A stretch of 64,000 nucleotides of DNA from Pseudomonas brassicacearum (GTDB lineage: Bacteria > Pseudomonadota > Gammaproteobacteria > Pseudomonadales > Pseudomonadaceae), in the NCBI RefSeq assembly GCF_009601685.2, contig NZ_CP045701.2, forward strand, positions 6,076,001 through 6,140,000, read 5' to 3'. This document shows, in pieces, positions 1 to 8,345 of this stretch; the stretch's first letter is position 1, and every line of letters begins with the position of its first letter. Below the pieces are notes generated by a model. That model was not told the origin of the DNA and did no database searches. It saw only the letters and a list, made by a program, of their open reading frames with translations. The translations under genes were made by a program, and so were the position numbers.

Positions 1-1565
1 CTCTGGGTCTTGCGGTAGGCGCCAAAGTCGAACGGCGGCTTCTTGAAGCCGTGGAATGCCGCCACCAGGCCGGTGGTGAAGGAGTTCAGGCGATGAGGGT
101 CGGTGCCCAACTGGTCGATGTTGGTGGTGACCTGGCCGGTGTCGCTGCGGCCAAAATCATGGCAACCGGCGCAGTTTTTCTCCCAGATCGGTTTGCCTTG
201 GGCGACTTTCGCCTGGTCCAGGGCGAACGGCCAGGCCGGTGCCTTGTGGCCCAGCAGCCAGTTGGTCACGCGATTGAAACTCGGTGGCAGCACCGATTCC
301 GGCGTCGCGCCCACGGCCATGGCCGCTGCGTAGTTGCGTTCGTGGATCTGGTTGTTATTGCCGTCCCAATGCAGGTACATGGACTCGCGGGGTTTCTGGT
401 TCCAGACCTGCGGCAGGTCCACGGTGCCGATGGTGGAGTCATCCGGGAAGCCGAACACCACCATTTTGGTCGGGTTGAAAGTGTCGGTCCGCCCTGGCCC
501 CTGGTCCGGACGCAGTTTCTGCCAGGCGTACGCTTGCTTCTGCTTGAGCAGCGCGGTCTTGGCCATCGGGATGATCAGGTAACGGTTGTACAGCTTTTCG
601 AAAAAGCCCAGCTGGAACTTGCTGTTGATCGCCGCCATCACCGCATCGGGGGTGAATTTCGGGTCGCTGGCACAATCGTAGGCGAACCACTGGAAGGCTT
701 GCAGTTGCAGGGTATTGGCCGGTGCAGTGGCGACCGGAACCGCTACGTCACTGGTGTTGGCCCGATAGGAACCGGTGTGGCACAGGGCGCAGTTGGGCTC
801 CACGGTGGGGTAGCCGAGTTGCCGCTTGGCCATGCCGATGGGCAGGTCGTTGCCGTTTTCATAGAGGAACCCGAACACCTCATAGCCGCCCGGCTTGGGC
901 AGTTTTTCCGGGCACATTTGCGGCAGCACGGCGAACAGGTAGTAGGGAATCCGCGCCTCGATGCCCAGGCCGATGGCGGCGTATTTGTAATGGTCTTCAT
1001 CGGAGGCGAAGTCCGGTTGCGGCACTTCGCGGATCATCTGGTACCAGGTCTGGTAACCGATGAAACCCAGCAGCAATACCACCACCAACGTGCCGACCTT
1101 GAAACCGTGGCGCTGCCAACGCAGCGCCCAGCCGGCGCGCCACTCCCGCCAACCGGCGCAGAGCAAGGCCAGCGGACGATTGGCCACTGGGCAGCCCAGG
1201 TACAACAGCACGCCCAGGATCAGGAACATGCTCAGGTCGCCCATCAACATCGGCACGAACAGCTGGCCCTGGTTGTTGGTGTTGATCAGGTAGATCCAGA
1301 ACACCACCGCCACCAGCCGCGACAGCACGCACAACCATGAGTGCACGACGAAACGCGGCGCGTTGAACCCCGAGGGCATGTAGAACAGGCTGATCCCCAC
1401 CAGCAACATGCCGGTATTTTCCAGCCAGGGATCGGACAACACGGGCGGCAGGCCGAGCATGGACGTCAGCAACGCCGGCGCGAACAGCGCCGGTATCGCG
1501 AAGACCATGTTCATGACAATCCCGACCCAGATGATGCGTTGGAACCAGCGGATGTAAGTGTTCAT
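1..1565 (-). CDS. Membrane-anchored diheme cytochrome c, RoxA-like (partial, 3' end cut by window edge)
   Basis: Leftward frame open from an ATG at 1565 to the window edge, 521 codons visible. An AAGGAAAAGGA-type ribosome site precedes the ATG. Residues 1-180 hold several hydrophobic stretches, so the N-terminus is probably membrane-embedded. A soluble part follows with two CxxCH heme sites, CALCH near residue 260 and CAGCH near residue 464. The segment before the first heme (IPYYLF, PGGYEVFGFLYENG, LPIGM) resembles the RoxA/RoxB family of diheme proteins related to cytochrome c peroxidases. Known members are secreted dioxygenases that cleave polyisoprenoids; a membrane-anchored relative could instead pass electrons. 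It lies just downstream of the GMC oxidoreductase on the same strand, so it may accept electrons from that enzyme. The cytochrome c assignment is firm; the RoxA-like label and any oxygenase role are inference. Confidence 0.75.
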   Translation of the reverse strand, partial: MNTYIRWFQRIIWVGIVMNMVFAIPALFAPALLTSMLGLPPVLSDPWLENTGMLLVGISLFYMPSGFNAPRFVVHSWLCVLSRLVAVVFWIYLINTNNQGQLFVPMLMGDLSMFLILGVLLYLGCPVANRPLALLCAGWREWRAGWALRWQRHGFKVGTLVVVLLLGFIGYQTWYQMIREVPQPDFASDEDHYKYAAIGLGIEARIPYYLFAVLPQMCPEKLPKPGGYEVFGFLYENGNDLPIGMAKRQLGYPTVEPNCALCHTGSYRANTSDVAVPVATAPANTLQLQAFQWFAYDCASDPKFTPDAVMAAINSKFQLGFFEKLYNRYLIIPMAKTALLKQKQAYAWQKLRPDQGPGRTDTFNPTKMVVFGFPDDSTIGTVDLPQVWNQKPRESMYLHWDGNNNQIHERNYAAAMAVGATPESVLPPSFNRVTNWLLGHKAPAWPFALDQAKVAQGKPIWEKNCAGCHDFGRSDTGQVTTNIDQLGTDPHRLNSFTTGLVAAFHGFKKPPFDFGAYRKTQ

Positions 1566-1634
1566 GGCATCCTTTTCCTTATTCTTGACTCACCACACAG
1601 CCTTTGCGGCCAGAGCTTGCTCCCGCCGAACTCC

Positions 1635-1740
1635 TGTAGGAGCTGTCGAGCGAAGCGAGGCTGCGATCTTTCCAAAGACACTCGAATCTCAAGCGAAAGA
1701 TCAAAAGATCAAAAGATCGCAGCCTTCGGCAGCTCCTACA
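1635..1740. repeat. REPIN-like imperfect palindrome (TGTAGGAGCTG element, copy 1)
   Basis: Arms TGTAGGAGCTGTCGAG and CGGCAGCTCCTACA enclose AAGATCAAAAGATCAAAAGA, that is two GATCAAAA units. At least nine further copies of this element occur in the window. It separates the cytochrome c gene from the GMC oxidoreductase gene. Confidence 0.85.
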
Positions 1741-1760
1741 GAGCCGAGCGGGAGCAGTGA

Positions 1761-4700
1761 TTAGCCAAGCGCCGTCTTCTCCAGGTGCTCAAGGATGATC
1801 GGATACACATCCACCACCGCATCCTTGCCGAACATGCAGTCGATGTGGCCGTACCCCGGTATTTCGTGGCGACTGAACAACTGCGGGCCGTGCATCTCGC
1901 ACAATCGTTCGTAGGTCTTGAGGGTGCTTTGCGGCAGGTAGCACTGGTTGTCGGCGCCGCTGATGAAGCAGATCGGCAACTTCAGCCGATCGAAATGCGG
2001 CATGTAGACGTCGTTGCCCTTGAAGTCCACCAGGTGCCCTTTGCGCACGATCAGCGCCAGGTGCTCGAAGGTCTGGATGTTCGATTCGCCGAACAACTCA
2101 TGCAGGTTGTCGTGCAGGGTTTCGTTGAGGGTGTCGTGGCGGTACAGCGAGGCATACATAAACGTGATGCGATGGCAGACCGGGTTGGTGCAATAGCCCT
2201 GGGCCTCGATCCGGGCATAGCCATTGAGGGCCTTGTCGTAGAGTTTGTTGAACCAGCTTTCCTTGGTATCGGCGTAGGCCGTGAGGGACTTGATGCCGAT
2301 GGCATCGAGCATCCCCGGCAAGTGCAGACCGGCTTTCAGACCAGTGGCGGTGGCGACCACCGTGTCGGCGGCGATCTGCGAGCAGACCACCGAGCGCACG
2401 CCCTGCAAGCCTGCCAGCATCGACATGAAGAACGTCGTCGCACCGTAGCAATGCACCACGCACTGCACGTCCCGGGCCAGGGTCGCTTGCTGGATCTGCT
2501 CGATGGCGGCCTTGAAGTCGTACTGGGCCACTTGGTCGCCGTTCCATTCGTTTTTGCTGGCCGGCAGCAGGATGCTCACCCGCAGGTCCAGCAGCCAGAC
2601 GTCGTATTCGTGCTTGCAGAGGTATTCCAGCAGGTTGGTGTGGATGGTGTCGGTGGAGAAAATATTCGAGCCCACGCCCAGGCCATGGACCAACATCACC
2701 GGGCCTTTGGTGCCGGCCTGGTACCGCGTCAGGCGCAGCTCGACGCTGTCTTCGGTCTGGAAGAAATGTACCACCGGTGGCGGCGCATCCAGCGGCCGTT
2801 TCAACCGGGGTGGCGCGTCCGGATTGAAGTAGACGTCGCCCGCGAAGACACCGCCGTAGCTCTCCCACAAGATGCCGGCAAAGAACTTGCCGAACCGCGC
2901 CAGCGCCTCCACGCGCTCACGTTCATTGCGCGCGTTAAGCACTTTCATGGTGGTCATTTGCTTGGCGAAGTCGGCCGGCAGAATGTGCATCACCCCGGAG
3001 CCGATCACCGCGCCGGTCTTGTCCGGCCCGTGATAGAGCGTGACATAGAGCGTGCTGGTGTCGTGCCAGATGTTCAGCACGCCGTTGTCCTCGGGCACGG
3101 TCTTGAAGGCGCTGAAATAATAGTCGCTGCCGTCTTCGGCGGTCAGCTTCATGTCGTAGTTCATGTGCCGCACACCAACTTGTTCCTGGTACTGCTCGAA
3201 CAGGTTGAACACCCCATTGCTGGCGACCAGCGGCTGCGGCGAGAGCGACGGTGCGTCGAGGGTGCCCACCAGGGTCGCGGCGTGCTCCGGTTCCTTGATC
3301 AGCCGGTTGAGGTCGGCGGCGGTGATGGTCAGGGTGAATTCGATGGGCGAGTTGTCGGCCTTGCCACGCTTGGCCGCCGCTTCGTACAGGCTCAGATCGG
3401 TGCCTTGGGGCTGGGTGAAGGCGGTGGAAAAGTAACCCTTCATGGTTTCGGTGAACTGCACGCCGAGGGTGGGTGCCGCCACCGGTTTGCGCGGGGCCGA
3501 GGGCAGCGTGTAGTCGATGACCCAGCCTCGATCAGCCGCCAGCAGGCCCATGTTGCGCTCGCTCACCGCCGAGATGGTCAGCAGCGGGTTAACCGCCAGT
3601 GACGTGGGAATCACCGCACCGTCGGTCACGTACAGGCCCGGATAGACATCGGTGCCGCTGGTGCCACTGAACACCTGGCCCTTGTGATTGACCACGCCTT
3701 GGGTCGCATCTTCGCCCATCACGCAACCGCCCAAGGGATGGACCGAGACGATGCTGTGCTTGAGCAGCTTGGTCCAGATCGGGTTCTCGACCCAGATCCC
3801 GCCCAGGGCCTTGGTGCTCTGGTGCAGCCGTTCATTGCCGAGGGTGACGTTCTCCTGTTCGCCGACGCCGGGCCAGTCGATGCGCAACTGATCCTTGTTG
3901 TCGAGCAGCATGCGGCCCTTGGCGTTGTCATGGCTCATGATCAGGTAGGTCTGCATGTTATGCAGCGCGCCGTAGTAGGGGCCGCGCAAAAAGCTCTCGG
4001 CCTCCCGTCCCTTGTACTTGAGGCTGGCGCCGAAACCGGTGTCGGTGGGCACGCCGATCATTTCGGCAAACGCCGCCATGCTCGGCACCATGGCCCGGCC
4101 GAGGGCGCCGGGAATCGAACCTTCTTCGATGACCATGCGGCTGCGCCAGTCGCCCTCGGTGCGCATGTCGATGATCGAGGTGATGCACGGCCCCACCGGC
4201 TCCAGTTCCTTGGCCGAATGGGCGCCGAAGCCGATGCCGTTGATGGTCTGGTCGCAGTTGTGGCCGAAGCCCAGGATGTCGCCGTTGCCGCTCATGTGTT
4301 CGCCCAACTGGCTGGACATCGACAGGCCCTTGTCCCGCGAGCGCAACATGATTTCAGTGGAGCCCAGGGTACCGGCGGACACCACCACGATGTCGGCGCG
4401 AACGAACAGGGTCGGCGCCGAGAACATCTCCCGACCGCTGTCCAGGTATTGGAAGTGCACGATCCAGCCATCGCCGTCGCGCTCCAGGTGCCGCACCTCG
4501 GCCTGGCAGAAAATTTCCGCGCCGTGGTTCCAGGCATCGGGCAGATAGTTCATCAGCGTGGTGTTCTTGGCCTTGTTGTTACAGCCCGAGACGCAATCGC
4601 CACAGCCATTGCACGGCAGCTGTTCGACGCCGACGTGATTAAGATTGTTGGGCAGTTTGTCGAAGGTCACGTTGATCGGCGGCTTGTAGAAATGCGCGCT

Positions 4701-5213
4701 TTGCTTGAGGTAATCGGCGGACTTCTTGTGGGCATCAAGCTTGGGCAGGTTCGGCCCCGACGCCGGATACGAATTGGGCTTGAGCATCTCCCGGGCCCGG
4801 GTGTAGCCGTCCTTGAGCAGCGTGTCGCGGTGTTCCCGTACCGCCTGGGGCCAGCGCGGGTCCTCGAACACGCCAGGCTCCGGCTCCAGCGAAACGTTGG
4901 CATTGATCAGCGACGTGCCGCCCAGGCCACAACCGACCACCACGTTTTGCTGGGCGTTGACGTGCAGGTCGAACAGCCCGGTGCGCGAACCGATGTGGCC
5001 ATCCGGGTCGTGAACTTGCAGTTCCTCGGTGGCCGCGAGCAGGGTATTGGGGTATTCGCCGGGCTGGATTTCCCGGCCTCGCTCCAGCAGGCACACCTTG
5101 CGTCCGGCCCTGGACAGGCGCGAGGCAGCAATACCGCCACCGTAGCCGGAACCGATGACAATCACGTCGTAGTGTTCCTGGATGTCACTGATGGGGGTCG
5201 AGATCCGTGTCAT
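1761..5213 (-). CDS. GMC oxidoreductase fused to an alpha/beta hydrolase
   Basis: A 1150-residue protein; typical GMC oxidases are 500-600. An in-frame TTG lies two codons upstream, but AGAGGA sits 7 nt before the ATG at 5213, so I use the ATG. Residues 1-580 form a cholesterol-oxidase-like GMC module with the FAD motif GSGYGGG near residue 21 and the active-site HPLGG near 495. A cysteine-rich CNGCGDCVSGCN motif near 205 could bind a metal or Fe-S centre. Residues 600-790 form a beta-rich lipid-binding-like linker. Residues 810-1150 are an alpha/beta hydrolase whose nucleophile elbow reads VHCYGA, so cysteine 922 replaces the usual serine, with candidate Asp 1088 and His 1123. The fusion suggests oxidation of a sterol-like or terpenoid alcohol followed by ester or lactone chemistry. 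Substrate unknown. No export signal is visible. Confidence 0.85.
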   Translation of the reverse strand: MTRISTPISDIQEHYDVIVIGSGYGGGIAASRLSRAGRKVCLLERGREIQPGEYPNTLLAATEELQVHDPDGHIGSRTGLFDLHVNAQQNVVVGCGLGGTSLINANVSLEPEPGVFEDPRWPQAVREHRDTLLKDGYTRAREMLKPNSYPASGPNLPKLDAHKKSADYLKQSAHFYKPPINVTFDKLPNNLNHVGVEQLPCNGCGDCVSGCNNKAKNTTLMNYLPDAWNHGAEIFCQAEVRHLERDGDGWIVHFQYLDSGREMFSAPTLFVRADIVVVSAGTLGSTEIMLRSRDKGLSMSSQLGEHMSGNGDILGFGHNCDQTINGIGFGAHSAKELEPVGPCITSIIDMRTEGDWRSRMVIEEGSIPGALGRAMVPSMAAFAEMIGVPTDTGFGASLKYKGREAESFLRGPYYGALHNMQTYLIMSHDNAKGRMLLDNKDQLRIDWPGVGEQENVTLGNERLHQSTKALGGIWVENPIWTKLLKHSIVSVHPLGGCVMGEDATQGVVNHKGQVFSGTSGTDVYPGLYVTDGAVIPTSLAVNPLLTISAVSERNMGLLAADRGWVIDYTLPSAPRKPVAAPTLGVQFTETMKGYFSTAFTQPQGTDLSLYEAAAKRGKADNSPIEFTLTITAADLNRLIKEPEHAATLVGTLDAPSLSPQPLVASNGVFNLFEQYQEQVGVRHMNYDMKLTAEDGSDYYFSAFKTVPEDNGVLNIWHDTSTLYVTLYHGPDKTGAVIGSGVMHILPADFAKQMTTMKVLNARNERERVEALARFGKFFAGILWESYGGVFAGDVYFNPDAPPRLKRPLDAPPPVVHFFQTEDSVELRLTRYQAGTKGPVMLVHGLGVGSNIFSTDTIHTNLLEYLCKHEYDVWLLDLRVSILLPASKNEWNGDQVAQYDFKAAIEQIQQATLARDVQCVVHCYGATTFFMSMLAGLQGVRSVVCSQIAADTVVATATGLKAGLHLPGMLDAIGIKSLTAYADTKESWFNKLYDKALNGYARIEAQGYCTNPVCHRITFMYASLYRHDTLNETLHDNLHELFGESNIQTFEHLALIVRKGHLVDFKGNDVYMPHFDRLKLPICFISGADNQCYLPQSTLKTYERLCEMHGPQLFSRHEIPGYGHIDCMFGKDAVVDVYPIILEHLEKTALG

Positions 5214-6340
5214 GTTCAAGTCCTCTCAGGCAGAAGGGGCAACTCTGCGGTTGCCTGCAAATCGACAGGCGCACGAACGCCTGGCCGCTATCCCGCAAGG
5301 GGCGAACGGCAGTGAGCGGTTACGAAGCAAACTCAGGTACTGATCAGGGCGCTATAGCCGCGCACGCTGATTGACGGCACGTCGACGGGGGCGCTTGGGC
5401 AGCGCGGTGGGACGCTTCGGCACGCACGTTACAGGGAAAAAAAAATAGGTGCGGGGGGGCTGGCTATCCATCATGCGTTCTCCCTGAACCTGACATGGAT
5501 AAAGTGACGATGTCCTTGTGCCATGGAGTGAAGACAGCCCACAGACCCTCGTCAAGGCAGTGACTTAGAACTGTATGAAATTTGATCTATCGCGATTTGC
5601 ACTATGCAGGCCGTGGCTTGCAGCGTTCGGCGAACAAGTTATCCACACGACCACCCACAGCTAATGGGGACAAGTGCGGGTATGCCCGGCATTTTTCCAC
5701 CGGCAAAGTGAATAAAAACCGTGACTTATGAACAATGATGGTTTTACCGGCCTATCGGTTGTTTTTTGATCAAAGGCCTGTAAGCCTTGCCTGGCAAGGG
5801 GTGTGGCGGTGAGCGAACACCTTATCCACAGAAGCACCAACAGTGTTTGGGGGTAATTTTGACGATTCTGTGGAAAACCCATTGAACGGCTTGTAAATCG
5901 AGGTTTTCCAGGCGTTTTCCCGACAAAAAGGACTGATTGATCATTTTATAATCAACTGACTGAACGCCACGTCCCGTATGGCCTGCAGCGTAGAGCGAAC
6001 ATCTTATCCACAGAAGCGCCAACAGAGATTGGGGGCAAGTTTCAGCTTGAACGGATAACTACTCACAGGCAAAAGCCAATAAAAACCGTGGGTTAGGCTG
6101 GCTATTTTTTGAGCGCAGGCCTGCAGGGCCTGGTTTTCATAGGTTGCAGCGAGGGGCGAACAGGTTATCCACAGAGGCGCGCACAGGGATTGTGGGTAAC
6201 CCACCATGCCTATCTGCTGTAGGAGCTAGCCCTGTGGGAGCAAAGCTTGCTCGCGATGAAAACGCCTCGGTCTCTTAAGTCCAAGCCGCCTGGATCGCGA
6301 GCAAGCGTTGCTCCCACAAGGGGGTTAGGGGTATTTGAGG
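5214..6340. repeat. 1.1 kb non-coding region with about 180-bp degenerate tandem repeats and four perfect DnaA boxes
   Basis: No convincing gene. TTATCCACA occurs at 5639-5647, 5822-5830, 6004-6012 and 6165-6173, spaced 183, 182 and 161 bp. Most copies sit in a shared context: a GCGAACA-type sequence before the box and an AGxxGCxxxxACAG-type sequence after it. AATAAAAACCGTG recurs at 5711 and 6078, in phase with the boxes. Three overlapping short leftward ORFs (5661-5882, 5822-6022, 6004-6207) share residues such as LLWIRCSL only because the DNA repeats; I do not call them genes. A G-rich run lies near 5452-5458. Confidence 0.75.
6232..6319. repeat. REPIN (CTGTGGGAGCAAAGCTTGCTCGCGA class)
   Basis: Two inverted REP arms face each other across about 40 bp: CTGTGGGAGCAAAGCTTGCT on the left and GCGAGCAAGCGTTGCTCCCA on the right. 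It lies just downstream of the etfB-like stop codon and could cap the 3' end of the dgc operon transcript. Confidence 0.85.
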
Positions 6341-7111
6341 TCAGCGAACCACGCCTTCCTCCACCAACAGCTTGAGAATCGCCTCGGCCCCTGCCTCCGG
6401 GCTCACGTCCTTGAGCACTTGCCCGCCTCCACCGCTGGCCTTGGCCGTGGCTGCTTTCATGCGGTCGGCGCCGCTCTTGGCCTTGATCACTTTCAAGCGT
6501 TTGGGGCGTGGCTTGGCCGGTTGCAGGGTTGCCACCGCCAGCAAGGTGTCGTCGATCACCTCGACTTCCTCGCCATGCAATGCCCCCCGCCGGGCCGGGC
6601 CGAAGGCGCTTTGCCGGGGTTTTGGCGCGGCGTTATCCACAGTGGCCAGGAACGGCAGGCGCACTTTGAGACGGCGACGTTGACCGCGAGGCAAGGCTTG
6701 CAACACCAGGGCCACGCCGCCGTCGATGGATTCGACCTGGGCCAGCCCCACCACCAGCGGCCAACCGAGATTCTCGGCCAACAGGAACGGCAACATGCCC
6801 GAGCCTTCACCGGTTTCCGCCTGGCTGCCGGTGAGCACCACTTGGGCACCGGCGTCACGCAGGTAATCGGTCAGGGCCGGCAGGGCGTCGGCACCCACGG
6901 GGTTTTCCAGCACATGCAGTTCGTCCAGGCTCATGCCCAGGTAGGCGCGCAGGGCCGGTTCGGCCACGTCGCCGGCGTGCAGCACTTGCAGGTCGCTGCC
7001 GGCCAGCTGCAGGCCCAGTTCAACGGCCCGGGCGTCCTGTTCGGCGCGCCGGGGCCGACCGGAAGTGGGGTGGGCGCCGATGGACACGAGGCTGATCACT
7101 TGGGTACTCAT
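6341..7111 (-). CDS. Electron transfer flavoprotein beta-like subunit of the dimethylglycine operon
   Basis: 256 residues from the ATG at 7111, preceded by AAGGAT; the upstream in-frame ATG at 7135 lacks a site and overlaps the previous gene. It resembles ETF beta (FixA) proteins: an N-terminal VSIGAHPTSGRPRR segment, a central VLTGSQAETGEGSGMLPFLL segment and a basic proline-rich C-terminus. It follows the ETF-alpha-like gene by 13 nt and is last in the operon, the position of PA5401 in P. aeruginosa. It should pair with the alpha-like subunit to take electrons from DgcA/DgcB to the quinone pool. The sequence is divergent for ETF beta, so context carries much of the assignment. A perfect DnaA 9-mer lies within it at 6633-6641. 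Confidence 0.8.
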   Translation of the reverse strand: MSTQVISLVSIGAHPTSGRPRRAEQDARAVELGLQLAGSDLQVLHAGDVAEPALRAYLGMSLDELHVLENPVGADALPALTDYLRDAGAQVVLTGSQAETGEGSGMLPFLLAENLGWPLVVGLAQVESIDGGVALVLQALPRGQRRRLKVRLPFLATVDNAAPKPRQSAFGPARRGALHGEEVEVIDDTLLAVATLQPAKPRPKRLKVIKAKSGADRMKAATAKASGGGGQVLKDVSPEAGAEAILKLLVEEGVVR

Positions 7112-7124
7112 CAACTTATCCTTC

Positions 7125-8345
7125 TTAAGCCGCATCGCGCTTGGCTTCGTTGCGGTAAGCCTCTACCGCCGCGATCAAGGCCTGGAGAATCGCCGCGCTG
7201 TCACCGATCACCGACAGGTCTGCCCGTTTGATCATGTCGCAACCTGGGTCGAGGTTGATCGCCACCACCTTGTCGCAGGCGCCGATGCCCTGCAGGTGCT
7301 GGATCGCCCCGGAAATCCCCACGGCCACGTAGACCCGCGCCGTGACCCAGGTGCCAGACGCACCGACCTGGCGATCGCGGGCCATGAAACCGTCGTCCAC
7401 CGCCACCCGCGAAGCGCCTTCGGTGGCACCCAGGGCCGCAGCGGTCTGGTGGAAAAGATCCCAGTCCTTGACCCCGTTGCCGCCGGAGAAAATGAATTCG
7501 GCCTCGGCCATCGGGATCGCGCCCGGGTCCACTGCCACCGCACCGAGGTCTTCAATGCGCGACAAGCTACGGGCCACGCTTGTGGATAACTCCACCGGCA
7601 AGGCTTCGTGACGGGTCTCACTGACCGGTTCGGCGCATTCGGCCGCCGCCAGGATCAAGCGCGCCAATGGCCGGGCCAAGTCTTGCAGGCCGGCACCGGC
7701 GCGGCCGATGCACTCTTCGCCCTTGACCTGCCAGACCCGCGTAGCCGGGCGTTCGCCCAGGGCTGCGGCAAAACGCCGACCCAGTTCACCGCCACCGGTG
7801 CGGCTGTCGGGCAGCAGCCAATGGCGTGGGTTGAACTGGTTATCCACAGCCCGCAGGCCTTGCACTCGTTGCTCCGGTGCATAACCGCTGAATGCCTCAC
7901 CTTCCAATACCAACAAGCGGTCGACACCGGCCGTGGCGAAGGCGTTTTCCTTATGCTCGCCGAAGACCACCGCCAACACCGCACCTTCGCTGCCGGCAAG
8001 CTGATGGGCCAGGCCCAGCAGATCGCGGTCGTGGCTGCTCAAGCGGCCACCGACCATGTCCGGCACCACACTGATGTAGAACGCCGGTTGCGGCACCTGA
8101 TGCAGCGGCAGTTGCACTTCAGCGGCGGCGGTACGCTTGGTCGCGCCACCCTGCTGGGCGCCGCTGCGGTCGATGCGCTTGATGCCGTTGGGGCCGATGA
8201 AACCGACACCATGGACATTCTTGCGAATGATGCCGTTAGGCCCCATCCAGCTGTGCTGCACCGGTTGCATGGCTGCGTGCAGCGGGTGCAGGCGGTTGCG
8301 GGCGATCCACTCGGCACGAGGGTCGCGGCGGATGATTGTGCTCAT
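7125..8345 (-). CDS. Electron transfer flavoprotein alpha-like subunit of the dimethylglycine operon
   Basis: 406 residues, against about 310 for housekeeping ETF alpha. The extra length is mostly an N-terminal extension of about 85 residues with GPNGI repeats. The C-terminal half carries the FAD-binding core: RQVGASGTWV followed by YVAVGISGAIQHLQGIG, which matches ETF alpha closely, and then INLDPGCDMIKRADLSVIGD. Its ATG overlaps the dgcB stop codon (ATGA), so translation is probably coupled. It corresponds to PA5400. Role: with the beta-like protein, carries electrons away from dimethylglycine oxidation. Two perfect DnaA 9-mers lie inside at 7581-7589 and 7840-7848. Confidence 0.9.
   Translation of the reverse strand: MSTIIRRDPRAEWIARNRLHPLHAAMQPVQHSWMGPNGIIRKNVHGVGFIGPNGIKRIDRSGAQQGGATKRTAAAEVQLPLHQVPQPAFYISVVPDMVGGRLSSHDRDLLGLAHQLAGSEGAVLAVVFGEHKENAFATAGVDRLLVLEGEAFSGYAPEQRVQGLRAVDNQFNPRHWLLPDSRTGGGELGRRFAAALGERPATRVWQVKGEECIGRAGAGLQDLARPLARLILAAAECAEPVSETRHEALPVELSTSVARSLSRIEDLGAVAVDPGAIPMAEAEFIFSGGNGVKDWDLFHQTAAALGATEGASRVAVDDGFMARDRQVGASGTWVTARVYVAVGISGAIQHLQGIGACDKVVAINLDPGCDMIKRADLSVIGDSAAILQALIAAVEAYRNEAKRDAA

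Noticed and set aside
51..1340. 429-residue rightward ORF with His/Gln-rich sequence
   Set aside because: It is the antisense shadow of the leftward cytochrome c gene, which has heme motifs and a ribosome site.
1785..5315. Long rightward ORFs (605 and 543 residues) opposite the GMC fusion
   Set aside because: Antisense frames kept open by GC-rich codon bias; no family-like motifs.
5214..6340. Chromosomal replication origin
   Set aside because: No dnaA, dnaN, rpmH, gidA or obvious A+T-rich unwinding block lies here; DnaA titration or another role fits better.
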